DNA of 10,645 nt, taken from assembly GCA_910579435.1 (NCBI GenBank), contig CAJTVF010000072.1, positions 1-10,645 of the forward strand, in the 5' to 3' direction. Made by a program: the position numbers and the translations under genes. The notes beneath the pieces are model-generated. The model had not been told where the DNA came from. It made no database searches and was given only the letters and a program-made list of their open reading frames with translations. This stretch comes from an uncultured Oscillibacter sp. Its GTDB lineage: Bacteria; Bacillota; Clostridia; Oscillospirales; Oscillospiraceae. Shown here in pieces: positions 1 to 5,620 of the stretch (positions are counted from its first letter, which is position 1; each line of letters starts with the position of its first letter).

Positions 1-88
1 CAGAAATTTCTGGCGCAAATCTGCACACGTTGATTTAATCAGTGCTTCCTTAACTCTGGGCTGTGCAAGACGCCGGAAAGATTGACGC
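1..88. other. AT-richer left edge, no gene recognised
   Basis: This stretch lies downstream of rsfS and is visibly richer in A/T than the rest of the window. It contains a perfect 12-bp palindrome, CAGAAATTTCTG, at 1-12 and a short dyad, TGATT-T-AATCA, at 31-41. All frames entering from the edge stop quickly; the longest, on the plus strand, runs about 27 codons and has no recognised domain. It could be the end of an insertion sequence or simply the intergenic space before the next gene (leuS often follows rsfS in relatives). I cannot decide from the sequence. Confidence 0.4.
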
Positions 89-454
89 TTACCAATTGGC
101 GGTCAGCACGCCGCTGAGGTCCAGGGGCTTTCCGTCGGACCAGAGGCGCTCCAGGTCGTAGAACTCCCGGGCCTCCTGGGAGAACACGTGGACCGCCAGG
201 CAGCCGTAGTCCAGCAGCACCCAAGTGCCGTCCCGGTGCCCCTCCCGGTGGAGGGGGGCCTCTCCGGCCTGCTCCTTCAGGGCCTTTTCCACTGCGTCGC
301 ACAGGGCGTTGATCTGGGTGTTGGACCCGCCGGTGGCGATGACGAAATAGTCCGCCAGGGTGGTCAGGTCCGTGATCTCGAGGGCGCTGATCTCCTTGCC
401 CTTTTTCTCGTCCAGGGCCCGGGCGGCGATGATGGCCAGCTCTTTCGGTGTCAT
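89..454 (-). CDS. rsfS: Ribosomal silencing factor RsfS (YqeL/Iojap family)
   Basis: The product is a 121-residue protein of normal family length. Iojap/RsfS proteins bind L14 (uL14) on the 50S subunit and block joining with 30S, damping translation when nutrients are short; that role is family knowledge. The sequence shows the expected core: MTPKELA at the N-terminus, DYFVIATGGSNTQINAL at about 35-51, and a C-terminal W-x-LLDYG, VHVF, FYDLERLW block at 78-105. The start is chosen at 454 because AGAGGA sits 6 nt before it. A second ATG two codons upstream (460) is possible but touches the same AGGA. It follows the LCP gene by about 40 nt and is probably cotranscribed. In Bacillus subtilis rsfS directly follows yqeK; here the LCP gene lies between them. 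Confidence 0.95.
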   Translation of the reverse strand: MTPKELAIIAARALDEKKGKEISALEITDLTTLADYFVIATGGSNTQINALCDAVEKALKEQAGEAPLHREGHRDGTWVLLDYGCLAVHVFSQEAREFYDLERLWSDGKPLDLSGVLTANW

Positions 455-500
455 AGACATTCCTCTCTTTCCAAAAAATATGTGATGGCCGTTTCCCCGT

Positions 501-2114
501 TTAAGCGGCGGGGTCCGGCCCGATGAGGGCAAAGCCGGGGTCCGCCGGAAGCTGGGGATCCGTGGGGACCTCCGGCGCGGGGGCGGGCTCCGCGGGGGCC
601 GGAGGCGCCTCCGGGTTGGAGGCGCCCGGCGTCTCCGGGGAGGAGGGCGCCGTTGTGCCGCCGTCCGCCGGGGTGGAGGGCGTTGAAGGATTGGGGGAGG
701 TGGGGTCCGTGGTTCCGTTCCCGCCGCCGTTCCCGCCGGTCCCCGTTGACGTGTCCGGCGGCCCGACTACCAGCGGCTCTCCGGTTTCGGGGTCTGCGGG
801 GATGGGCTCTCCGGTCTCCGGGTCCAGGGGCAGGCCCGTCTCCGGGTCGATGGGGTTGCCGTTTTCGTCCACGGTGGGCTCCTCTTCCTCCGGCTTATCG
901 CTGGGGGGCGGCAGGGCCGCCGGCTTATCCTCCACATAGCCCGTAGAGGAGCTGATGGAGCCGTCGGCGTTGACGGACATGACGTCCAGGTCCGCCAGGG
1001 TGAAGGTCTCCACAAAGGGGCTGAGCTCGTTGTTCACCAGCTCCAGCAGCTTTCTGGCGTTGGGAACCACGTAGCTCTGCATTTTGTCCCGGCCGTTCGT
1101 CAGCTTGTCGATGGACCGGCTGTAGACGTATTTGCTGGTGTTGGGCATGGTGACGAAGTTCACGTCCTCCATTTTCAGGCCCCCAAGCACCGCCGACTGG
1201 GCGAACCAGAGGATGTTCTGAAAGCTCAGGTCCGTCTCCACGTTTTTGTTGAACGCCTCAATGAGAGGCCCGGCCTTCGTCATGTTTTTAGGCTGCAAGA
1301 CCTGCTCCACCATGGCCTTCAGAAAGGCCTGCTGGGTCTTGATGCGGCCCAGGTCTCCCTCGGCGTAGCCGTGCTTCATGTTGTTGTCGTGGCGGTAGCG
1401 CAGGACCTGCATGGCATCGTCTCCGCTGAGAAGGCGGTAGCCCTTGGTTTGGTGGATGCTGAGGTCCTGATAGGGGTCCTCGTAGTTCATATCCAGGGGA
1501 ACGTCAAAGTACACGCCGCCGATGGCGTCCACGATCTCGCCCACGGCGTCCCATTCCACCACCACCTGGAAGTCCGGCTCAAAGCCCACCAGCTGGGCGA
1601 TCTCCTTATAGAGGTACTGGATGCCCTTTTCTCCCTGGCCATAGTGATTATAGACGGAGTTGATCCGCTTGATGTCCCAGGGGACGTTGACCATGGTGTC
1701 CCGGGGGATGGACATGACGGTGGCCTTTTGATTCGTCACATCGTAGCTGGCCAGCAGCATGGTGTCCGTGTTGCCGCCGCCGCCGGTGTCCCGGCCCAGG
1801 ATCAGGACCGTCCAATAGTCCTTGCTCTTCCGTTCCCCGTCGCCGCCCCGGGGGCGGATACCGTCGCCGTAGTCGATGGGCTCCGGCTCGTCCGGCTGGC
1901 CGTCGCCGTCGGCGTCCATGGCGTTCTGGGGGTCGTTCCGTTTTGGCAGCTCCGGCCGGACGAAGAGGCTCCGAAGGGCCAGCGTCACCGCCAGCGCGAC
2001 GGCAAGTACCGCCGCCACCACAATCAAAATGATCTGCTGACGGGTCAGCTTCCCCTTCCGGGGAGGCTTTGGTGTTTTATCGCCGCCCGCCAGACGCTTT
2101 CCAACATTGCTCAT
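501..2114 (-). CDS. LytR-CpsA-Psr (LCP) family cell-wall polymer ligase
   Basis: The product is a 537-residue membrane-anchored LCP protein. Family members transfer lipid-linked glycopolymers such as teichoic acids or capsule onto peptidoglycan outside the cell. A short basic cytoplasmic N-terminus (1-26) is followed by one membrane segment at about 27-47. The LCP domain (about 100-360) has the usual Asp/Arg motifs: LGRDTGGGGNTDTMLL (106-121), SIPRDTMVNVP (135-145), and RYRHDN (239-244) with GDLGRIKTQQAFLKA (253-267). An acidic segment between the membrane and the domain holds DADGDGQPDE (67-76), like a calcium loop. Residues 396-537 are a low-complexity tail with three DPETG units and then Pro/Thr/Ser/Ala-rich sequence; tails of this size are not part of the catalytic fold. 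The start lies 4 nt after the nadD-yqeK stop, so the two genes are tightly coupled. The exact polymer substrate cannot be told. Confidence 0.95.
   Translation of the reverse strand: MSNVGKRLAGGDKTPKPPRKGKLTRQQIILIVVAAVLAVALAVTLALRSLFVRPELPKRNDPQNAMDADGDGQPDEPEPIDYGDGIRPRGGDGERKSKDYWTVLILGRDTGGGGNTDTMLLASYDVTNQKATVMSIPRDTMVNVPWDIKRINSVYNHYGQGEKGIQYLYKEIAQLVGFEPDFQVVVEWDAVGEIVDAIGGVYFDVPLDMNYEDPYQDLSIHQTKGYRLLSGDDAMQVLRYRHDNNMKHGYAEGDLGRIKTQQAFLKAMVEQVLQPKNMTKAGPLIEAFNKNVETDLSFQNILWFAQSAVLGGLKMEDVNFVTMPNTSKYVYSRSIDKLTNGRDKMQSYVVPNARKLLELVNNELSPFVETFTLADLDVMSVNADGSISSSTGYVEDKPAALPPPSDKPEEEEPTVDENGNPIDPETGLPLDPETGEPIPADPETGEPLVVGPPDTSTGTGGNGGGNGTTDPTSPNPSTPSTPADGGTTAPSSPETPGASNPEAPPAPAEPAPAPEVPTDPQLPADPGFALIGPDPAA
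774..848 (-). repeat. Tandem DPETG repeats in the LCP protein tail
   Basis: Three copies of DPETG-x-P (residues 423-427, 431-435 and 441-445) lie at spacings of 8 and 10 residues, and the DNA copies are similar but not identical. They precede the Pro/Ser/Thr-rich end and may act as a wall-spanning spacer. Near-identical DNA units here could expand or contract by slippage; that is inference. Confidence 0.7.
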
Positions 2115-2118
2115 GGTT

Positions 2119-3315
2119 TTATCTCTGTCCTTTCAGCGCGTCCCTGGCTTCCAGGGTCTTGGGGTGGATGGGAGCGCCCCGCGCCTCCATCTCCTGAATG
2201 GTCATCTCCAGTCCCAGCAGCAGCCCGGCGTCCAGGTCCTCATAGCAGGCCTTCCGGAGCGCTTCCACGCCGGGAAAGCTCCTGGTGGGCTCGATGTAGT
2301 CGGCCAGGTAAATGACCTTTTCCAAAAGCGTCATATGGGCCCTGCCGGTGGTGTGCCAGCGGATGGCGTTGGTGATCTCCGCGTCGGTTCCAAACACCGT
2401 TTCCGCGATGCCCGCCCCGGTCTTGGCGTGGAGGAGCTTGAGCTCCTGCCGCTCCATGCCGTCCAGGGGGACCTGGAACCGCTCCGCCGCAGCCAGCTGT
2501 TCCGGAAGGCTCAGCTTTTTCGTGCAGTCGTGGAGCAGGGCGGCCCGCCGGGCCTTGTCCACGTCCGCGCCCCAGCGCTCCGCCAGGTGGATGGCCTCCT
2601 GCTCCGTGCCCAGCACATGGGGGATGCGCCGGTGGTCCAGGCAGCTCAGGGCCACGGGCCGAAGCCGCTCCAGGGGCAGGCGCTTCAGGTCCTCCGCCGT
2701 GCCGTACAGCTTCTTCCGGAGGATATAGCCGTACACCGCCGGGGCCAGCAGGGCGCCGCCCTCTCCCTTTGCCAGACGGTCCCGCAGCTCTGTGGAGCTG
2801 ACGTCCACCACGCCGGGAATGCTGAGGGTGAAGAGCCGCGCCTGGGGGTAAATCCGGTAGAGGTAGTCCCGCTGGAGGTCGAACAGCTCCCCCGTGTCCG
2901 CCTCGGTGCGTCCAAAGGCGGCGATGCCCGCCAGGGAAAGAATGCGCTCCGGCTGGCGCCAGGACTGGAGGGTCAAAAACATATCCGCCCCCATCAGCAG
3001 CCACAGCTCGTCCTCCGGGTACTGTTCCTTCAAGCGGGCCAGGGTGTCGGCGGTGTAGCTGTTTCCCTCCCGCCGGATCTCCAGGTCCAAGACCTCGATC
3101 CGGTCTTTCAGGCCGGCCTGTTCCATGGCCAGGCGGGTCATTTCCAGCCGCTGCTCCGGAGTAGGACCGCCGGGGGGCAGAGTTTTATGAGGCGGGTGCC
3201 CCGTGGGGATTACCAGCAGTTTGTCCAGCTTCAATAGCCCGGATACCGCCCGGGCGGCGGTAATATGTCCCAGGTGCGGCGGGTTGAACGCGCCGCCATA
3301 TACGCCGATCCTCAA
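2119..3315 (-). CDS. nadD-yqeK: NadD-YqeK fusion: nicotinate mononucleotide adenylyltransferase plus HD-domain Ap4A hydrolase
   Basis: This is one uninterrupted 398-residue frame carrying two enzymes that are separate neighbouring genes in Bacillus. Residues 1-about 205 are NadD, which joins ATP to nicotinate mononucleotide in NAD synthesis. It has GGAFNPPHLGH (7-17, nucleotidyltransferase HxGH-type motif), SYTADTL (86-92) and SSTELR (173-178). Residues about 218-398 are a YqeK-type HD domain: H233, LLHDCTKK (261-268), LLHAKTG (295-301), IRWHTTG (318-324) and LADYIEP (337-343). YqeK proteins hydrolyse diadenosine tetraphosphate symmetrically. The start is TTG at 3315: it gives the canonical MRIGVYGGAFNP end, and AAGGAGG lies 8 nt upstream. 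A longer frame to 3615 only overlaps yhbY. No stop or internal restart separates the domains. It follows yhbY by 25 nt. Confidence 0.95.
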   Translation of the reverse strand: MRIGVYGGAFNPPHLGHITAARAVSGLLKLDKLLVIPTGHPPHKTLPPGGPTPEQRLEMTRLAMEQAGLKDRIEVLDLEIRREGNSYTADTLARLKEQYPEDELWLLMGADMFLTLQSWRQPERILSLAGIAAFGRTEADTGELFDLQRDYLYRIYPQARLFTLSIPGVVDVSSTELRDRLAKGEGGALLAPAVYGYILRKKLYGTAEDLKRLPLERLRPVALSCLDHRRIPHVLGTEQEAIHLAERWGADVDKARRAALLHDCTKKLSLPEQLAAAERFQVPLDGMERQELKLLHAKTGAGIAETVFGTDAEITNAIRWHTTGRAHMTLLEKVIYLADYIEPTRSFPGVEALRKACYEDLDAGLLLGLEMTIQEMEARGAPIHPKTLEARDALKGQR

Positions 3316-3323
3316 AGTTGAAG

Positions 3324-3330
3324 CCTCCTT
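3324..3330 (-). promoter_or_regulatory. RBS that fixes the TTG start of nadD-yqeK
   Basis: AAGGAGG on the minus strand, 8 nt before TTG at 3315. No ATG or GTG in the right frame is close by, and translation from this TTG gives the family N-terminus. This decides the start against the longer open frame. Confidence 0.85.
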
Positions 3331-3340
3331 GCAGACAGGA

Positions 3341-3667
3341 TCAAAGGTTCTTCTTTCGCTCCCGCACCAGCTGGATGCGCTTTTCCTTGGGCTTGGAATG
3401 GGTCTCCCGGTACAGGACGAACTTGGTCCCGATGACCTGGACCACCTCACTGCGGGTGGCCCTGGCCAGCTCCTCCGCCGCCGTCCGTGCGTCGTAATCC
3501 AGGTTGTTGTCCAGTACCTTGCCCTTGATGATCTCCCGGGCCTCCAGGGCGTCGTCGGCCTGCTTGATGAGGTTTTCCCCAATGCCGTCCTTGCCGACCT
3601 GCAGGATGGTATCAATGCCGTTTGCCAGGCCCCGCAGCTGGGCCCGCTGTTTACTTGTCAAGTCCAT
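3341..3667 (-). CDS. yhbY: YhbY/YqeI-type CRM-domain RNA-binding protein
   Basis: The product is a 108-residue single CRM domain protein. Members bind 23S rRNA/pre-50S particles and are thought to help large-subunit assembly. The sequence shows the N-terminal LTSKQRAQLRGLA, the conserved VGKDGIGENLIKQADDAL (24-41), the EIIKGKVL strand-loop (45-52), and the closing VVQVIGTKFVLYR (75-87), followed by a basic tail KPKEKRIQLVRERKKNL. Its place directly before nadD matches yqeI-nadD-yqeK of B. subtilis. The Shine-Dalgarno is weak (GGAAAAG, 3 nt before ATG) and abuts a GC-rich hairpin, which could limit initiation. It lies 47 nt after the 116-residue acidic gene and is probably in the same transcript. 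Confidence 0.93.
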   Translation of the reverse strand: MDLTSKQRAQLRGLANGIDTILQVGKDGIGENLIKQADDALEAREIIKGKVLDNNLDYDARTAAEELARATRSEVVQVIGTKFVLYRETHSKPKEKRIQLVRERKKNL

Positions 3668-3676
3668 ACGCTTTTC

Positions 3677-3692
3677 CGGCGCGTAAGCGCCG
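3677..3692 (-). other. GC hairpin just before yhbY
   Basis: A perfect 6-bp stem CGGCGC/GCGCCG with a 4-nt loop (TTAC in the transcript). It ends against the weak GGAAAAG ribosome binding site of yhbY. There is no run of T after it in the direction of transcription; on the plus strand it is followed by CCTTTCTTTT. It therefore does not look like a terminator for this operon, but it could affect yhbY translation or mRNA processing. Confidence 0.55.
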
Positions 3693-3714
3693 CCTTTCTT
3701 TTCGGTTCAGCCTC

Positions 3715-4065
3715 TCAGCCGTCGATGGTAAACACCAGGAACTCCTCCAGGTCTCCCTCAAACTCCACCTCGAAAATGTGGTCGTCCAGTGTCTGCTCCA
3801 GATAACGCAGCACACTTTGATCCAGGTCGATCTGGGGCTTTCCCAGGGCGTCGATGAGCTTGGAGGCCGTGAGGGGGCCGAAGTCCAGTCCGTCTGTCTC
3901 CATCTCCTCCAGAATGAATTCCGCCAAAGCGGTCAGCCGGTCCTTGTAGAGGTTCGCCAGTTTCCTTGCCTGTTCTTCCAGCTCCCCGGAGGGCTCCTCG
4001 CAGACAAACTCCATTCCGTTCAGCTCGGCCAGATGGGCGCCGTCTTCCTCACTGTATTTGAACAT
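3715..4065 (-). CDS. Small very acidic conserved-looking hypothetical protein
   Basis: The product is 116 residues and I do not recognise it. By hand count about 30 of these residues are Asp/Glu against 8 Lys/Arg. The protein is predicted soluble, with no membrane segment or signal peptide. The middle looks helical (about 27-57, ELEEQARKLANLYKDRLTAL onward), and the end is strand-like (HIFEVEFEGDLEEFLVFTID). It is very likely a real gene: it fills the space between rdgB and yhbY exactly, has AAGGAAG about 9 nt before ATG, and shares the GC-rich codon use of its neighbours. It starts 23 nt after rdgB. In B. subtilis the gene after rdgB encodes a phosphodiesterase (YsnB), and this protein shows none of its metal motifs. 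A binding or adaptor role would be only a guess. Confidence 0.85.
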   Translation of the reverse strand: MFKYSEEDGAHLAELNGMEFVCEEPSGELEEQARKLANLYKDRLTALAEFILEEMETDGLDFGPLTASKLIDALGKPQIDLDQSVLRYLEQTLDDHIFEVEFEGDLEEFLVFTIDG

Positions 4066-4088
4066 GGCTCACGCTTCCTTTCAGACGT

Positions 4089-4685
4089 TTACTTTTTGAG
4101 ATAAGTTCCCAGCTTCTCCACAAAGGCCGCCAGGGCCTTTCCCCGGTGGGAGATGGCGCTTTTTTCCTCCGGGCTCAGCTGGCCGAAGGTCTTTCCCTTC
4201 TCCGGAATCAGGAACACCGGGTCATAGCCGAAGCCGCCCTCTCCCAGGGGGGCGAAGGCGATGGCCCCGTCGCAGCGGCCCTCCGCCGTCAGCGTGTCCC
4301 CGTCCGGGAACGCGCAGGCCACGGCGCAGGTGAAGTGAGCCGCCCGGGTGGTCTGTCCCCGGAGATTCCGGAGAAGCAGCAGGCGCCGCTTCCGGTCGTC
4401 CAGCTCCTCCCCGCCATAGCGGGCGGAATAGACCCCGGGGCCGCCGTTCAGCGCGTCCACGCAGAGGCCGGAGTCGTCGGCAATGGCGGGCAGTCCCGCC
4501 GCAGCGCAGATCGCCTTGGCTTTCAGCATGGCGTTTTCCGCAAAGGTGGTTCCGGTTTCCTCCACGTCCACCTCCACGCCCGCCTCGGCGGGGCTGACAA
4601 CCTCCACGCCCAGGCCGGACAAAATCGCCTTCATCTCCGCCAGCTTTCCCGGGTTGTGGGTGGCCAGCACAAATTTCTCCGCCAT
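4089..4685 (-). CDS. rdgB: XTP/dITP diphosphatase (HAM1/RdgB family)
   Basis: The 198-residue product is the family's usual length. It hydrolyses dITP, ITP and XTP to monophosphates and so keeps deaminated purines out of DNA and RNA. Motifs are complete: LATHNPGKLAEM (7-18, substrate binding), ADDSGLCVDAL (69-79, catalytic Asp and metal site), GVYSARY (84-90), GGFGYDPVF (150-158) and ISHRGKAL (178-185). The ATG at 4685 overlaps the TGA of rph by one base (TGATG), with GGGAGGG 8 nt upstream inside the end of rph. Translational coupling with rph is therefore likely. A longer frame to 4748 only reads into rph. The rph-rdgB pair is also adjacent in B. subtilis. Confidence 0.96.
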   Translation of the reverse strand: MAEKFVLATHNPGKLAEMKAILSGLGVEVVSPAEAGVEVDVEETGTTFAENAMLKAKAICAAAGLPAIADDSGLCVDALNGGPGVYSARYGGEELDDRKRRLLLLRNLRGQTTRAAHFTCAVACAFPDGDTLTAEGRCDGAIAFAPLGEGGFGYDPVFLIPEKGKTFGQLSPEEKSAISHRGKALAAFVEKLGTYLKK

Positions 4686-5407
4686 CAGAATTTCCCTCCC
4701 AGCGCTTCTTTCTGGATTGAGAGCAGCTCCTTGCAGCCCTTGGCGCATAGGCGCACCAGCTCCTGCTGCTCCGCGGGGCTGAAGGCCCGGCCCTCGCCGG
4801 TGCCCTGAATTTCAATGAGCTCTCCCAGCTCGTTCATCACGCAGTTCAAATCCACCTGGGCCCGGCTGTCCTCGCTGTAGCGGAGGTCCAGCAGCGGGGC
4901 GTCCTCCACAATGCCGGCGGACACCCCGGTGACGCAATGCCGGATGGGGCTGGCGGCCAGGTCTCCGTCCTCCACCAGCTTCCGGCAGGCCAGGGCCAGG
5001 GCCACAAAGCCCCCGGTGACGGAGGCCGTCCGGGTCCCGCCGTCCCCCTGGAGCACGTCGCAGTCAATGGTGATGGTCCGCTCTCCCAGCCGCTTCATGT
5101 CCACGGCGGAGCGGAGGGACCGGCCCACCAGCCGCTGGATTTCGGCGCTCCGGGGGCTAAGCTTCAGCTTCGCCACATCCCGGCGGCTCCGCTCCCGGTT
5201 GGCCCGGGGAAGCATGGAGTACTCGGCGGTGATCCAGCCCTCCCCATAGGGGACGTGGGGCGGCGTCTTCTCCTCCACGCTGGCGCAGCACAGGACCATG
5301 GTATCCCCGCACTGAATCAGGCAGCTGCCCTCAGCGAATTTGACAAAATCCGTGGTAATCTTCACAGGCCGCAGCTCGTTGAACATCCGGCCGTCCTCTC
5401 TGGTCAA
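4685..5407 (-). CDS. rph: Ribonuclease PH (tRNA 3'-end phosphorolytic nuclease)
   Basis: The 240-residue product trims the 3' ends of tRNA precursors using phosphate. Family features seen are: MTREDGRMFNELRPV at the N-terminus, CGDTMVLC (33-40), GEGWITAEYSMLPRA (55-69) with the Arg-rich RERSRRD after it, R86 in LSPRSAEIQRL (phosphate site), CDVLQGDGGTRTASV (116-130), LDLRYSEDSRAQVD (173-186, metal Asp) and IEIQGTGEGRAFS (198-210). The start is TTG at 5407: GGAGGAGG lies 7 nt upstream and the product then begins exactly where relatives do. An upstream ATG at 5428 would add seven unusual residues and has a poorly spaced site. The gene is separated from ftsY by a hairpin-filled gap, unlike the tight spacing elsewhere. 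Confidence 0.96.
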   Translation of the reverse strand: MTREDGRMFNELRPVKITTDFVKFAEGSCLIQCGDTMVLCCASVEEKTPPHVPYGEGWITAEYSMLPRANRERSRRDVAKLKLSPRSAEIQRLVGRSLRSAVDMKRLGERTITIDCDVLQGDGGTRTASVTGGFVALALACRKLVEDGDLAASPIRHCVTGVSAGIVEDAPLLDLRYSEDSRAQVDLNCVMNELGELIEIQGTGEGRAFSPAEQQELVRLCAKGCKELLSIQKEALGGKF

Positions 5408-5414
5408 ATCAATT

Positions 5415-5422
5415 CCTCCTCC
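5415..5422 (-). promoter_or_regulatory. Strong RBS that fixes the TTG start of rph
   Basis: GGAGGAGG on the minus strand, 7 nt before TTG at 5407. It outcompetes the ATG at 5428, where the GGAGGGG motif sits only 3 nt away. It lies directly after the hairpin array. Confidence 0.8.
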
Positions 5423-5431
5423 AATCATATA

Positions 5432-5617
5432 CCCCTCCAGGGGTCCAGGGGGCATGCCCCCTGGTTTCTCCGCGTAGGCGGAGAAATAAATTCAAATCAT
5501 TTTCCTGACGACATGCGCGTCAGGAAAATACCCCGGCCCGTGCGCCTTGGGCGCACACGCCAGTGACGCCGCGTCACTGGTGGTGGGGTGGTTGGGAGGG
5601 GAGCCCGCTCCCCTCCC
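5432..5617 (-). repeat. Array of six different perfect hairpins between ftsY and rph
   Basis: The gap holds consecutive perfect inverted repeats. In transcript order they are: 5594-5617 (11-bp arms, GGGAGGGGAGC, 2-nt loop); 5560-5580 (9 bp, CCAGTGACG); 5540-5556 (7 bp, GTGCGCC); 5499-5529 (12 bp, ATTTTCCTGACG, 7-nt loop); 5465-5486 (9 bp, TTTCTCCGC); and 5445-5464 (a 20-bp palindrome, CCAGGGGG-CATG-CCCCCTGG). A small seventh stem, CCCC-TCCA-GGGG, lies at 5432-5443. The first begins 3 nt after the ftsY stop, the last two large ones abut, and spacers are 0 to 13 nt. The units are not copies of one another, though two share a TGACG/CGTCA core. None has a clear T-run in the direction of transcription, so a simple terminator does not explain them. 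A mosaic of REP-like elements or mRNA 3'-end protection are possibilities. Confidence 0.85.
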
Positions 5618-5620
5618 AGG

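Noticed and set aside
1371..3237. Plus-strand frames of 314 and 376 codons opposite the LCP and nadD-yqeK genes
   Set aside because: They are antisense shadows without recognised domains and overlap each other; the minus-strand genes are certain.
5405..5428. ATG at 5428 as the start of rph
   Set aside because: Its Shine-Dalgarno is too close and the added residues are not family-like. TTG at 5407 has an ideal site and the canonical N-terminus.
5424..5429. TATGAT as a promoter for rph
   Set aside because: The -35 position falls in the GC-rich hairpin DNA with no resemblance to TTGACA, and transcription would start at or beyond the ribosome binding site.
5579..5600. G-run stretch on the plus strand as a G-quadruplex
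   Set aside because: Most runs are only two G, and several of the Gs are already in perfect hairpin arms, which explain them better.
5445..5617. Hairpin array as a CRISPR
   Set aside because: A CRISPR needs one repeat copied at regular spacing. These palindromes all differ in sequence and size, and the spacers are 0-13 nt.
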